Notes: generated by a model from the letters alone, not told the origin. 14,213 nt of DNA from Rickettsia endosymbiont of Ixodes persulcatus (GCA_027293795.1 JAPYLE010000212.1:1-14213), one strand, 5' to 3'; positions 6,135 to 14,213 are shown, numbered from the stretch's first letter. Made by a program: numbers and translations.

Positions 6135-7208
6135 ATGTTATCTATAGTCGGATTTATTATAACAATTAGTATCTTGGTATTTATCCATGAGTTTGGACAT
6201 TATGCGGTTGCTAGATATTTTAATGTAAAAGTTGAGGAGTTCTCGATAGGCTTCGGTAAAGAACTAATAGGTATTACCGATAAAAAAGGAGTTAGGTGGA
6301 AGATTTGCCTTGTACCGCTCGGCGGCTACGTCAAGATTTACGGCTATGATCGTACTCTTATGACTAATGCTAAAGAAGTTAATGAAAAAGTAGCTTTTTA
6401 TGCTAAATCTTGTTTAGAACGTTTTTTAATAGTTGCAGCAGGTCCACTCATTAATTATTTACTTGCCATAATAATATTTGCAGGTTTTTATTGTTACTTT
6501 GGAAAAACAGAGATTCCTCCTATAATAGGTGATGTAGTAGCTTCATCACCGGCAGAGAGAGCAGACTTAAGAGAAGGAGATAAAATTGTTAAGGTTAACG
6601 ATAAACCTGTTAAAGATTTCGGGGACGTGCAGAAAGAAATATTAATTAACGGCTTTAGTTCTTCTACTTTAACTATAGAAAGAAAAAATGAAGAATTTAC
6701 CGTTAATATAATGCCCCATGAAATAATTATATCGCCTCCCGAAGAAAAGAAGGTTAAGAAAACTCTCCGCATCGGTATTGTAGCTAAAAATGAACATATT
6801 CATACTAAAATAGGAATTTTAACAGGATTTTGGGAGGCTATTAATACCACTATAGATATGTCCGCTTTAACTCTAAAAGCAATATCACAAATGATTGTAG
6901 GAAAACGTTCATTCGATGAGATAGGAGGGCCGGTAGCTATTGCTAAAGAGTCAGGAAAATCTATAGCTCAAGGAGCCCAAATGTATCTATTATTTATAGC
7001 AATGCTTTCCGTTAATTTAGGGTTACTTAACTTACTACCCATACCGGTTCTTGACGGTGGACATTTGACATTTATACTCTATGAAGCAATTACCGGTAAA
7101 TTACCGAATCCTAAAACTAAAAATATTTTGTTACAATTAGGAGCGGCAATAATAATTTTTCTTGTTATAATATCTGTTTCCAACGATATACAAAATTTAT
7201 TTTCTTAA
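6135..7208 (+). CDS. rseP: RseP-type site-2 intramembrane zinc metalloprotease
   Basis: RseP cleaves membrane-spanning substrates within the inner membrane; in E. coli it releases sigma-E by cutting RseA and clears remnant signal peptides. The 357-residue protein has the zinc-binding HEFGH motif (18-22) in TM1, the beta-loop VEEFSIGFGKEL, one PDZ domain at about 127-200 (GDVVASSPAERADLREGDKI), and the second active-site motif NLLPIPVLDGGH (299-310) in a later helix, followed by a last helix at about 335-350. E. coli RseP is longer, with two PDZ domains; the single-PDZ form is common in alphaproteobacteria. It lies directly upstream of bamA on the same strand, a conserved pairing in envelope biogenesis. 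The start has no visible Shine-Dalgarno. Confidence 0.95.
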   Translation: MLSIVGFIITISILVFIHEFGHYAVARYFNVKVEEFSIGFGKELIGITDKKGVRWKICLVPLGGYVKIYGYDRTLMTNAKEVNEKVAFYAKSCLERFLIVAAGPLINYLLAIIIFAGFYCYFGKTEIPPIIGDVVASSPAERADLREGDKIVKVNDKPVKDFGDVQKEILINGFSSSTLTIERKNEEFTVNIMPHEIIISPPEEKKVKKTLRIGIVAKNEHIHTKIGILTGFWEAINTTIDMSALTLKAISQMIVGKRSFDEIGGPVAIAKESGKSIAQGAQMYLLFIAMLSVNLGLLNLLPIPVLDGGHLTFILYEAITGKLPNPKTKNILLQLGAAIIIFLVIISVSNDIQNLFS

Positions 7209-7294
7209 ATAATAGATTTACTTGCTCTGACTAATATTATCCACTATAGTGGAGTACATTAATTATGTTTGAATGCATTAGTATAGGAGAACTT

Positions 7295-7436
7295 TATGTC
7301 ATTCCTGCGAAAGCGGGAATCCAAAAAAATAACCTTAATATTATTACAAATAATTACATAGTTGGTAAAATAACCATATAAAAAACTAGTTTTTTATATG
7401 GTTCTACTAGATTCCCGCTTTCGCAGGAATGACATA
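7295..7436. repeat. Palindromic element between rseP and bamA, with an internal perfect 32-bp palindrome
   Basis: A perfect 27-bp inverted repeat has arms 7295-7321 (tatgtcattcctgcgaaagc and on) and 7410-7436. Inside, 7372-7403 is a perfect 32-bp palindrome centred on actagt (aaccatataaaaaact and its complement). A separate 14-bp palindrome, tccactatagtgga, lies at 7240-7253. The 317-bp gap otherwise holds no gene. Confidence 0.9.
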
Positions 7437-7525
7437 CAATGTTTTTCGAACTAATATAACAATTTACCTATATTAACATATATAACGTAAAGAAATTTAA
7501 ATTAAATCTTAAAAGAAGGTTTTAA

Positions 7526-9832
7526 GTGAAAATCAGATCAATTAGTAAGTTAACAATTTTATTATTAACGATTTTTTATTATCATATTTCATTAGCCGAC
7601 ACTGTAATTCGTAAAATAACTATCGAAGGTAATCACAGGGTTGAGCGTTCTACTATTGAGAGCTATTTAAAGCTCAAAGTAGGAGAAACTTACAATAATT
7701 CTAAAGAAGATGAGGCAATAAAACGTTTATATGCCACCTCACTTTTTAGAAATATAAATATGTATATAACAAATGAGGGTGATTTAATAGTTAACGTTAC
7801 GGAAACGCCTTTTATAAGTAGCGTAGTATTTAGCGGTAATTCTAAAATCAAAACTAATATGCTTGCTAAAGAAATTTATACAATGTCGGGTGAATCTCTT
7901 AGCCAAGCTAAAATTGAATTAGATGTAAAGAAAATATTAGAAATTTATAAACGTAGTGGACGTTTTTCTACTATGGTAACACCTAAAATTGAGAATTTAG
8001 AAAACAACAGAGTTAAGGTTATTTTTGATATCGCAGAAGGACCAAAAACCGTTATTAAATATATTTATTTTAGCGGTAATGAAAATTATAGTGATTCAGA
8101 ACTTAAATCTATTGTTTTAACTAAAGAATCTCGTTGGTTTCGTTTTTTAGAAAGTAACGATACTTACGATCCTGATAGGGTGGAGTATGATAAAGAATTA
8201 CTAAGAGAATTTTATCAATCTGTCGGTTTTGCAGATTTTAGAGTAATTTCGGCATCGGCAGAACTCAATAATACTAAAGAATATTTCACCCTTACATATT
8301 CCATTGAAGAAGGAGAGAAATATAGTTTCGGTAATGTTACAATAGATAGCACATTAACTAATATAGATATAACTCCACTTAATAAAATTGTTAATATTAA
8401 GCAAGGCAAGGTTTTCAATATGAAAACGGTTGATGATATAGCTGAAAAAATCGGAGAATATTTTACGGCTTCCGGTTATCCTGCGGTAAATGTTTATCCG
8501 GATATAATGAAAAATGCTAATCATACTGCAGATATTAAATTTATTATTGAGAAAGCCGATAAGGTCTATATTAATAAAATTAATATTATTAATAATCTTA
8601 AAACTGAAGACCATGTTATAAGAAGAGAGTTTAAAACAGAGGAAGGTGATATAATTAACCGTTCATATATTGAAAAAGGTGAGCGTAATCTTAGAAATTT
8701 AGATTATTTTGAGAAAGTAGCAATTAGCTTAGTTCCAACTAAAGCTAAAGATAAGTATGACGTTAATGTTGAAGTTGATGAAAAATCTACTTCCTCTATA
8801 GGTTTTGATTTAGGATATAATACTGCCGGCGGTTTATTTGGTCGTTTTTCTTTCTTAGAGCGTAATTTAGTAGGTACCGGTAAACTGCTTAATGCCGGTG
8901 TACAAGTAAGTAAAAACAGTACAAGCTATTACGGCGGTATTACCGAACCGCATTTTTTAAATCGTGATTTATCACTTAGTGTAAACGCATTTAGAAACTA
9001 TATCGGACGCGGTGCTAGTGTATTAAATACAACTGATCAAAGCTATAAGTTACACTCTATAGGAGTCAAAACCTCTCTCGGTTATGAAATTAAAGAGGAT
9101 TTAGGTCACGAAATAGATTATTTAATCAAACGTGATATTTTAAGTGCACCAACTCCGTCAACCTCAATATTCTTAAAGGAGCAAATGGGGAAATTCATTA
9201 CTTCCGCTATAGGACATACTATTACTTATGATCATACCGATAACAAAATTGTTCCAAAGAACGGTTATTTAGTAAGCGGTACACAAGAATTTGCCGGCGT
9301 TGGAGGTGATAACAAATATATAAAGCATGAAGTTGACGGTAAATATTATAAATCTTTCATACATAATAAGCTTACTTTAAAATTATCTGCTTCCGGCGGT
9401 GATATTGCAGGGCTTGGAGGAAAAATCGTTAGAATTTCAGATCGTTTTAATTTGGGTGATTATAGTTTAAGAGGCTTTGCAAGCGGCGGTGTCGGACCTC
9501 GTGAAAAGAACACTAATGAGGGACTTGGCGGTGGGAGATATTATACATTCTCAACAGAGCTTAATTTCCCGACTCCTGTTCCTAAAGAGTTTAATTTAAT
9601 GGGGGCAGTCTTTATGGATTTAGGAAGCGTATGGGGTGTGGGTTTAAATAAAAAGCGCTATGAAACTCCAAACGGTTTTTATAATGATAAATCGCTTAGA
9701 GCTTCCATTGGTTTCGGCTTTATGTGGGTAACGCGTTTTGCTCCGATTAGAATGGACTGGGGATTTCCGGTAAAGAAGAAAAAATATGATGATACGCAGC
9801 ACTTCCATTTAAGATTTGCGACGCATCTTTAA
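7526..9832 (+). CDS. bamA: Outer-membrane protein assembly factor BamA (Omp85)
   Basis: BamA is the core of the BAM complex that folds beta-barrel proteins into the outer membrane. The 768-residue protein starts with a signal peptide (about 1-24, cleaved near SLA-DT). POTRA domains run from TVIRKITIEGNHRVERSTIE onwards to about residue 420; five repeats are expected, with boundaries visible at VSSVVFSGNSKI-like, KYIYFSGNENY and KINIINNLKTE strands. A 16-strand barrel follows, with the loop-6 motif LRGF at 648-651. The last strand ends HLRFATHL, without the usual terminal aromatic residue. The start is GTG at 7526, chosen because AGAAGG lies at 7514-7519, seven bases upstream, and the signal peptide follows directly. 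Confidence 0.96.
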   Translation: MKIRSISKLTILLLTIFYYHISLADTVIRKITIEGNHRVERSTIESYLKLKVGETYNNSKEDEAIKRLYATSLFRNINMYITNEGDLIVNVTETPFISSVVFSGNSKIKTNMLAKEIYTMSGESLSQAKIELDVKKILEIYKRSGRFSTMVTPKIENLENNRVKVIFDIAEGPKTVIKYIYFSGNENYSDSELKSIVLTKESRWFRFLESNDTYDPDRVEYDKELLREFYQSVGFADFRVISASAELNNTKEYFTLTYSIEEGEKYSFGNVTIDSTLTNIDITPLNKIVNIKQGKVFNMKTVDDIAEKIGEYFTASGYPAVNVYPDIMKNANHTADIKFIIEKADKVYINKINIINNLKTEDHVIRREFKTEEGDIINRSYIEKGERNLRNLDYFEKVAISLVPTKAKDKYDVNVEVDEKSTSSIGFDLGYNTAGGLFGRFSFLERNLVGTGKLLNAGVQVSKNSTSYYGGITEPHFLNRDLSLSVNAFRNYIGRGASVLNTTDQSYKLHSIGVKTSLGYEIKEDLGHEIDYLIKRDILSAPTPSTSIFLKEQMGKFITSAIGHTITYDHTDNKIVPKNGYLVSGTQEFAGVGGDNKYIKHEVDGKYYKSFIHNKLTLKLSASGGDIAGLGGKIVRISDRFNLGDYSLRGFASGGVGPREKNTNEGLGGGRYYTFSTELNFPTPVPKEFNLMGAVFMDLGSVWGVGLNKKRYETPNGFYNDKSLRASIGFGFMWVTRFAPIRMDWGFPVKKKKYDDTQHFHLRFATHL

Positions 9833-9868
9833 AAATGCCGTGATTAAAACATTGTTGTATGGCCTCTA

Positions 9869-9920
9869 TATGTCATTCTAGCTAAAAGCGGGAATCCAGG
9901 CTTTTAGCTAGAATGACATA
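9869..9920. repeat. Palindromic hairpin downstream of bamA, possible terminator
   Basis: A perfect 21-bp stem (9869-9889, tatgtcattctagctaaaag and on; 9900-9920) encloses a 10-base loop, gggaatccag. Weaker outer arms attgttgtat (9851-9860) and atacaacatt (9941-9950) extend it. It shares tatgtcattc and gggaatcca with the 7295-7436 element. No T-run follows, so terminator function is only possible. Confidence 0.8.
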
Positions 9921-9978
9921 TTAACCACGTATACCGCGAAATACAACATTAAGTTACAATTTCTAATTCAGCACATAA

Positions 9979-9984
9979 TATAAT
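9979..9984 (+). promoter_or_regulatory. -10 box of tRNA-Thr
   Basis: A perfect TATAAT lies 9 bp upstream of the first tRNA base. A poor -35 (TTACAA, 9954-9959) is 19 bp upstream of it. Confidence 0.5.
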
Positions 9985-9993
9985 GATATTTCA

Positions 9994-10070
<77 letters not shown>

Positions 10071-10102
10071 CTTTCTAAATGCGAATTTAGGATAAAATAT
10101 CC

Positions 10103-10264
10103 TAGTTCTGTGGAGATTTCTAAAAAGATTTAATTTTGACTCTTTATTTGCTGCAAATTATAAGATTTTTTTGAAATAGGGTTCATTATTCCAACAAAAA
10201 TCTTATAATTTTCGCTAAAAAATAGCTCAAAATAGCAAATCAATTAGAAATTTTCACAGAACCT
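10103..10264. repeat. Palindromic repeat, copy B (opposite orientation to copy A)
   Basis: Terminal arms 10103-10121 and 10246-10264 are inverted repeats with a few mismatches. The core 10160-10206 is the reverse complement of copy A's core (2133-2180) with few differences, and the flanks align at lower identity. Just before it, taggata-aaa-tatccta (10088-10104) forms a small hairpin after the tRNA. Confidence 0.85.
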
Positions 10265-10360
10265 AAGCCTGAGATTGGTTTAGATTCTGTACTTTTGATA
10301 AATGATTATTGGCATTCTATAATAGAGTTCTTTCCCCAAGCTCTACTAAAACTTGTGTAA
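10226..10360 (+). pseudogene. Decayed ORF remnant, function unknown
   Basis: The frame is open from 10226 to the TAA at 10358-10360 and has no start codon; its first part lies in the palindromic repeat. From 10265 the translation (KPEIGLDSVLLINDYWHSII, then EFFPQALLKLV) reads like a real protein fragment. I cannot name it: an EFFPQ-type N-terminal segment occurs in some Rpn/PD-(D/E)XK nuclease-like transposase proteins, but this is only a resemblance. From 10361 to about 10425 I see nothing coding. Confidence 0.3.
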
Positions 10361-10479
10361 TTTACTACCCCATAAAAAGCTGTAGAAATTGAGATTTGAA
10401 ACAGTTATTATATTGGCATTGCCTAAAAAGAATTGCTTGGGATAGCCTAATGCTTCGATGTCATTCCCACATAGGCGGG

Positions 10480-11110
10480 GCAGTAAAATTTATGCAGTCA
10501 ATGTATGAACAATGCTTGAAATTATTTAGAAATACTATGACGCTTGATTGCAACATTTTGCAGCAATTTAATAGTGTTAAATTATTGGATAGTAGCCATG
10601 TTATTCTACCTGCCAATGTGGCGGATATGTATAAAGGTTGCGGTGCTTGCTATAAGGGGCGTAGTAGTACAGTGCAATCTTCTCTTAAATTACAGGTAGT
10701 ATTTGATTATTTAAATCAATCGTTAGAGACAGTCGATATAACAGGAGGTATAAGGGCTGATCAAGGATATAGAGAACATTTATCAAACATATATACTAAG
10801 GACTTATTAATATCTGATTTAGGTTATTTTGTCCCAGCTTCATTTATTCAAATTATCGAACTTGGTGTATATTTTATTAGTCGTTATAAAGCAGATACTA
10901 ATATATATGACCCTATCACTGAGGAAAAAATTGATTTATTAAACTTATTAGATAATAAATTCTTTTTATCAAAAGATGTACTTTTAGGTAAACAAGCAAA
11001 AGTTAAGCTACGGATTATATGTCATAAATTGACTGATGAACAGGCTATTGGTAGAAGAAGGAAGGCTAATTTATTAGCTAAGTCTCATAAATATAAATCT
11101 TCTTCAAGAA
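10480..11110 (+). pseudogene. IS4-family transposase fragment, missing both ends
   Basis: From about 10480 the frame reads AVKFMQSMYEQCLKLFRNTM and onward. It carries the first two catalytic Asp contexts of an IS4-family DDE transposase (D in VKLLDSSHVILP and D in LLISDLGYFVPASF), ending near RRRKANLLAKSHKYKSS at about 11105. The N-terminal DNA-binding part (about 90-110 residues in the family) is missing. The C-terminal YREK region with the catalytic Glu is also gone, so it is inactive. The open frame extends in both directions (10396-11271) only by chance: its upstream codons lie in a repeat fragment and start with TTG, and its downstream end runs antisense through the recombinase gene. Confidence 0.8.
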
Positions 11111-11155
11111 GGCCCAATACTAAAGATCGTGCAAGGGGCGGAAAAGTTGAGGAGT

Positions 11156-11860
11156 TTAAACAGGAAAATTTTTTATATTTTCTTCATATATTTTTTGAGC
11201 TTCCGATAACGATAATTTCGAATAAATCTCTAGAGACTTGCGGGTTTCATGACCAGAGTATGGTTGAATAAGGGCATCGTCTATTCCTCTTTTTTTAAGC
11301 CAAGTAAATAAAAAATGACGTAATTTGTGTGGAGAAATGTTTTGTTGCATACCTGTCAAATTACTATATTTTTCTAATATCCTTCTAATTCCTCTATCAG
11401 AATATGGTTTCTTCCAACTTGACTCAAATAGGTAAGAAGTCTTGTGCTCTGCGGTGCTAGTGATATACATTGCCAATGTTTCCCGAAAACTTTTTGGAAA
11501 CGGTACTATTCTGTCTTTTTTTCCTTTTCCAGCAATGATTCTAATTTGACATCCATTCAAGTCAACATCAGGCTTTTTTAGCCTTACCAGCTCACTTACT
11601 CTTATACCTGTATATATTAATACTTTGATAATTATAATGTCTTGTATATTTTTACTTTTCCATATTATATCATAATACTTCTGTATTTCGTCTTCAGTTG
11701 GAACATAGGGTAATTTTTTAGGTTGGACAGTAACAGCCACTTCTAATTCTTGCCTTAAATACATAAATACAGTACGTAAGTAACCATAATCCGGTGACTC
11801 AGATCTTAGGTATTTAGCTAATTGTAGAGCTTTTTTTCTTGGTGAGGTTCTTTTATTCAT
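11156..11860 (-). CDS. Tyrosine site-specific recombinase (XerC/D- or phage-integrase-like)
   Basis: This is a 234-residue tyrosine recombinase. It catalyses site-specific strand exchange through a 3'-phosphotyrosine. The catalytic set appears complete: R87 in TGIRVSEL, Lys in the GKGKKDR beta-hairpin (about 112), H178 and R181 in SPHKLRH, H204 in YSGHETRKS and nucleophile Y213 in LEIYSKL. The N-terminal SAM-like core-binding domain is short (about 1-50) compared with Xer proteins of about 300 residues, so either the start is missing or the family is naturally short. The ATG overlaps the TGA of an upstream gene tail by 4 bp. It is located 1.1 kb from tRNA-Thr, so it may have been the integrase of an island inserted there. 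Confidence 0.85.
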   Translation of the reverse strand: MNKRTSPRKKALQLAKYLRSESPDYGYLRTVFMYLRQELEVAVTVQPKKLPYVPTEDEIQKYYDIIWKSKNIQDIIIIKVLIYTGIRVSELVRLKKPDVDLNGCQIRIIAGKGKKDRIVPFPKSFRETLAMYITSTAEHKTSYLFESSWKKPYSDRGIRRILEKYSNLTGMQQNISPHKLRHFLFTWLKKRGIDDALIQPYSGHETRKSLEIYSKLSLSEAQKIYEENIKNFPV

Positions 11861-11940
11861 ATTGATGCTGCCTCTTGTGTAAAAAGAGTCTGATCAATAT
11901 TAATTGCTAAGCGCTTATTTAGATCTAAACTAAAACTTCC
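11857..11940 (-). pseudogene. 3' tail of a lost gene, coupled to the recombinase by an ATGA overlap
   Basis: On the minus strand, an open frame of about 26 codons (SFSLDLNKRLAINIDQTLFT, then QEAASI) ends in a TGA that overlaps the recombinase ATG as ATGA. The composition looks coding. Its 5' part is replaced by the truncated IS6-family transposase. The identity of the gene is unknown. Confidence 0.4.
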
Positions 11941-12223
11941 ATTTACCATTTACCTTAATATATGTTTCGTCCATTCTCCAGCCATTTCCAACCGCTTTCT
12001 TACGTTGCCTAATCTCTTGATCTATCAAAGGAGAAAACTTAATTAACCATCTTTGAAGAGTTGCATGATCTATTTTAGCCCCTCTAATACTTGCCATCTC
12101 TTCAAGTTCTCTATAACTTAACGAAAATCTACACCTCATATACACAAATAGCATTATTATTTCAGGTGATGAGCAAAATCCTTTGAAATATCTCAAGAGT
12201 TTTGGCGATATATGGAATGGCAT
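11930..12223 (-). pseudogene. IS6-family transposase, C-terminally truncated
   Basis: The 97-residue product contains the zinc-finger-less N-terminal helix-turn-helix region of IS6 transposases (PEIIMLFVYMRCRFSLSYRE, then LEEM) and IDHATLQRWLIKF, followed by WRMDETYIKVNGKWK with the first catalytic Asp (D in MDETYIK). The family continues with YLYRAVD and two more catalytic residues over about 130 residues, all missing. The reading frame ends in F and TAG contributed by foreign DNA. It cannot be active. Confidence 0.85.
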
Positions 12224-12286
12224 ATTTCTAATTTTGCGCTTCTTATACTCTATATCACTGAACTTAGCAATAGATGCGACAGAACC
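11930..12286 (-). mobile_element. 5' fragment of an IS6-family insertion sequence
   Basis: The element starts at 12286 with the terminal repeat end GGTTCTGTCGCA (minus strand, 12275-12286), matching the GGTTCTGTTGCA-type end of IS6-family elements. Its transposase ATG is 63 bp inside, as in IS26-like elements. The element is cut off near 11937, so about half is lost and the second terminal repeat is absent. Confidence 0.75.
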
Positions 12287-14089
12287 TTATAGTATTTTCA
12301 AGTCTTTCTTAGTTTTACTATAGTCTTGTTTATATGCTTGCCATAGATCACGTACTGGACCGGACTTATTAAGTAACATGGAAACAGATCCACTAGCTAT
12401 AACTTTTCCATTATTTAGCATAATAACACTATCAAAGTTGGGCAAAAGGTGTAGCCGATGCAATGAAATAATCATAGCTGATTCTGGAAAATCATTTATA
12501 ATTTGTAATAGAATTTCTTGTTCTGTAGGTAAGTCTACACTAGAAGTAGGCTCATCCATTAGAATAAGCGAGCTAAAACGTGCAGCAAATAGCCCACGTG
12601 CCAGAGCCAATCTTTGCTTTTGACCAACTGAAAGATTTAGCCCTTTTTCACGAATATCTGTTTTAAGACCAGTTGGTAAGGTGTCAAGAACATTTGAAAA
12701 ACCAGAGAGTTTTACAACATGATGAATTTTATCTAATTCTGTTGAAAGATCCATTGTAATGTTGAACGCTATTGTATTTTCAAATATTTCTGGATCTTGA
12801 GGTATCAGAGTAGTAATTGTTTGAAGGGGTTCTAATGAATTGAAATGAACCTCATCAATTTTAAGATCCACATGTGAAGGGGTATAAAGTCCGGACAATA
12901 GATTCATCAATGTACTTTTACCTCCGCCATTTAATCCAATCAAAGCAATTTTTTCGCCACGCCTTATCTTAAACTCAATTCGATTAAAAATTTGGACATA
13001 CCTAACAGCTTCTGAAGCATGGTGAAAAGTTAGATTTTTTACTTCAATGACATTCCATTGTTTAACAGTTGCTGAACTTTTAGGTAAAAGTGTTAATTTT
13101 TTAATATCATCTAGAATAGGTTGTATGCTTTTGATATCTGTATTCATACGTACAATTTCTCCATAATGAGTACTTAAAGCTTGGAATACATCATTAATAT
13201 CACATTGGTAACGAAAAATCATGACTACGACGCCTAGCATAATTGTTTCCGTTTTATTTAAAGTATGAACTACATAACTAACCAAAATTATGGTTTGAAC
13301 AATAGTGAACAAAATCATCATTGAGAACCACTTAATCTCATTTAAAACTACTCTTTTTCGGAAAAATGGCCAAATAGACATCATGTGCTCAAATAAATTA
13401 TTATGTGTTAATTTACCTAAACGTAACGTTAGTATCGTTGTTATGTTACTAATGTAGTCAAAGAATACAGAACCAATGTGATTCTCAACTTCATTTTCAG
13501 TATTAAAGAGTGGTACTAATTTATTATCGAATAAAATCACCACTATCATTACAAATAAAGAAGAAAAAAAACTGATAAAACCTAAGGGTGGTGAAATCCA
13601 AAGTAAAAACCCCATTGCGGTTACAAATTTAACTATTGTATGAATATAGCTGAATTGATTATCTGCGAAGCGGTATATAGCTGCTGATGAACGATTAATG
13701 CGTGTAATAATGTTACCAGAATGATGATCTTGATGCCATTTTAGTGGTAAATGCATTAATTGTTTATAAATATTTAGTCTAAACGCTTGTTGAATTTTTA
13801 GAGCGACATTCCTTTCAACAACTCTTGCAGGACCATGAAATAACCAAAATAATAACATTAGACCAACTCCGGCAAGCAACCAAAATATTATTTGAGTCAG
13901 TTGTCCAGGCTTAAAATGCTGCAATTCATCGACAACTCGACCAAATGCATATGGACTTAAGCTCAAAAATATTTGAGCTACTATAAGTGCTAAGTAATAA
14001 CCAATAATTGCGAACCTCCATGGTGCACCATAATACCAAACAGTATAGATCAAGTTGAGGTAAGGATTACTCATTAGGTTTATGACCAT
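12287..14089 (-). CDS. ABC exporter half-transporter (permease fused to ATPase)
   Basis: This 600-residue type IV (MsbA/MDR-like) half-transporter presumably acts as a homodimer exporting a substrate from the cytoplasm. The N-terminal permease domain (about 25-320) has six predicted helices (for example 26-46, 66-84, 150-165, 170-187, 254-276, 282-294) and the conserved coupling-region TGxxITRI variant SGNIITRINRSSA (124-136). The ATPase domain (about 345-575) has Walker A GLNGGGKST (385-393), Q-loop Q431 in IPQDPEIF, signature LSVGQ (486-490), Walker B LILMDEP with catalytic E513, and switch His544. All key residues are present. Two starts are possible, M1 and M6. The C-terminal end DLKIL and TAA directly abut the IS6 end, so the last residues may be altered. 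The substrate is unknown; it is probably acquired cargo. Confidence 0.9.
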   Translation of the reverse strand: MVINLMSNPYLNLIYTVWYYGAPWRFAIIGYYLALIVAQIFLSLSPYAFGRVVDELQHFKPGQLTQIIFWLLAGVGLMLLFWLFHGPARVVERNVALKIQQAFRLNIYKQLMHLPLKWHQDHHSGNIITRINRSSAAIYRFADNQFSYIHTIVKFVTAMGFLLWISPPLGFISFFSSLFVMIVVILFDNKLVPLFNTENEVENHIGSVFFDYISNITTILTLRLGKLTHNNLFEHMMSIWPFFRKRVVLNEIKWFSMMILFTIVQTIILVSYVVHTLNKTETIMLGVVVMIFRYQCDINDVFQALSTHYGEIVRMNTDIKSIQPILDDIKKLTLLPKSSATVKQWNVIEVKNLTFHHASEAVRYVQIFNRIEFKIRRGEKIALIGLNGGGKSTLMNLLSGLYTPSHVDLKIDEVHFNSLEPLQTITTLIPQDPEIFENTIAFNITMDLSTELDKIHHVVKLSGFSNVLDTLPTGLKTDIREKGLNLSVGQKQRLALARGLFAARFSSLILMDEPTSSVDLPTEQEILLQIINDFPESAMIISLHRLHLLPNFDSVIMLNNGKVIASGSVSMLLNKSGPVRDLWQAYKQDYSKTKKDLKIL

Positions 14090-14117
14090 ATAATAGGTTA
14101 ATTGTTCGAGAGTTCAA
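14090..14117 (-). promoter_or_regulatory. Candidate promoter of the ABC exporter
   Basis: Minus-strand TTGAAC (14112-14117) and TATTAT (14090-14095) are separated by 16 bases. The -10 touches the first ATG, so transcription would start inside the frame and translation would begin at Met6 (14072-14074). 14118-14213 shows no gene. Confidence 0.3.
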
Positions 14118-14213
14118 TGTTATTTCAAAAGTGCATGAATTGTACTTTAACTAACTCTAAGCTAATATCTTAACAAATTGTCTGGAAAACTTTCGACAAA
14201 TCAACATATTCTT

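Noticed and set aside
10103..10264. Palindromic repeat B as a miniature derivative of the IS6-family element, because both ends read GGTTCTGT
   Set aside because: Only about 8 bp agree, copy A begins GGTGTTGT instead, and no internal IS6 sequence is present; chance is more likely.
11100..11271. C-terminal part of the IS4-like frame after KYKSS
   Set aside because: It loses family resemblance and from 11156 runs antisense through the recombinase gene.
11857..11860. Recombinase-in-trio (RIT) element suggested by the ATGA overlap
   Set aside because: The upstream tail has no recognisable recombinase motif and no third gene is present.

Overview
The base composition, gene content and the many short palindromic repeats in and between genes point to a Rickettsia species (Alphaproteobacteria, obligate intracellular). 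No sequence search was run; the assignment rests on recognising the proteins (NusB-RlmE, RseP-BamA, RsmE, an SDHAF4-like peptide, a RatA/Coq10-like protein) and the repeat style.

Region 1 (1-1065) holds the 3' part of an RND efflux transporter gene and a DUF378 membrane protein. The first 130 bases are a mosaic. A direct copy of 551-608 is joined to an inverted copy of 736-790, then to an inverted copy of 431-459, and only then to intact transporter sequence. This is either a local template-switch rearrangement or an assembly or amplification chimera at a contig edge.

Region 2 (1066-2745) has rsmE on the minus strand, whose last codons lie in a palindromic repeat. Divergent from it is a 44-residue SDHAF4/DUF1674-like gene. 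A 165-bp palindrome follows, then a RatA/Coq10-family gene with a clear terminator.

Region 3 (2746-4716) looks accessory. A minus-strand gene of unknown function and a plus-strand GHSLG lipase-like gene diverge from a shared intergenic region with two back-to-back TTGACA boxes. A 50-residue ORF overlaps the lipase end, and a strong terminator closes the unit. This is the best candidate here for a little-described lineage-specific module.

Region 4 (4717-9993) is conserved housekeeping: a nusB-rlmE operon on the minus strand, then rseP and bamA on the plus strand, which together cover RNA maturation and envelope biogenesis. The gaps between them are filled by palindromic repeats, one nested inside another.

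Region 5 (9994-14213) begins with tRNA-Thr(CGT) and then looks like a mobile-DNA graveyard: a second copy of the 165-bp palindrome, a decayed ORF, an IS4-like transposase missing both ends, a tyrosine recombinase with its catalytic residues intact, the tail of a lost gene that was coupled to it, a 5' part of an IS6-family element, and a full ABC exporter whose stop codon directly abuts the IS6 end. The arrangement suggests an integrative element next to the tRNA that was later eroded by IS insertions; no second att repeat is visible in the window.
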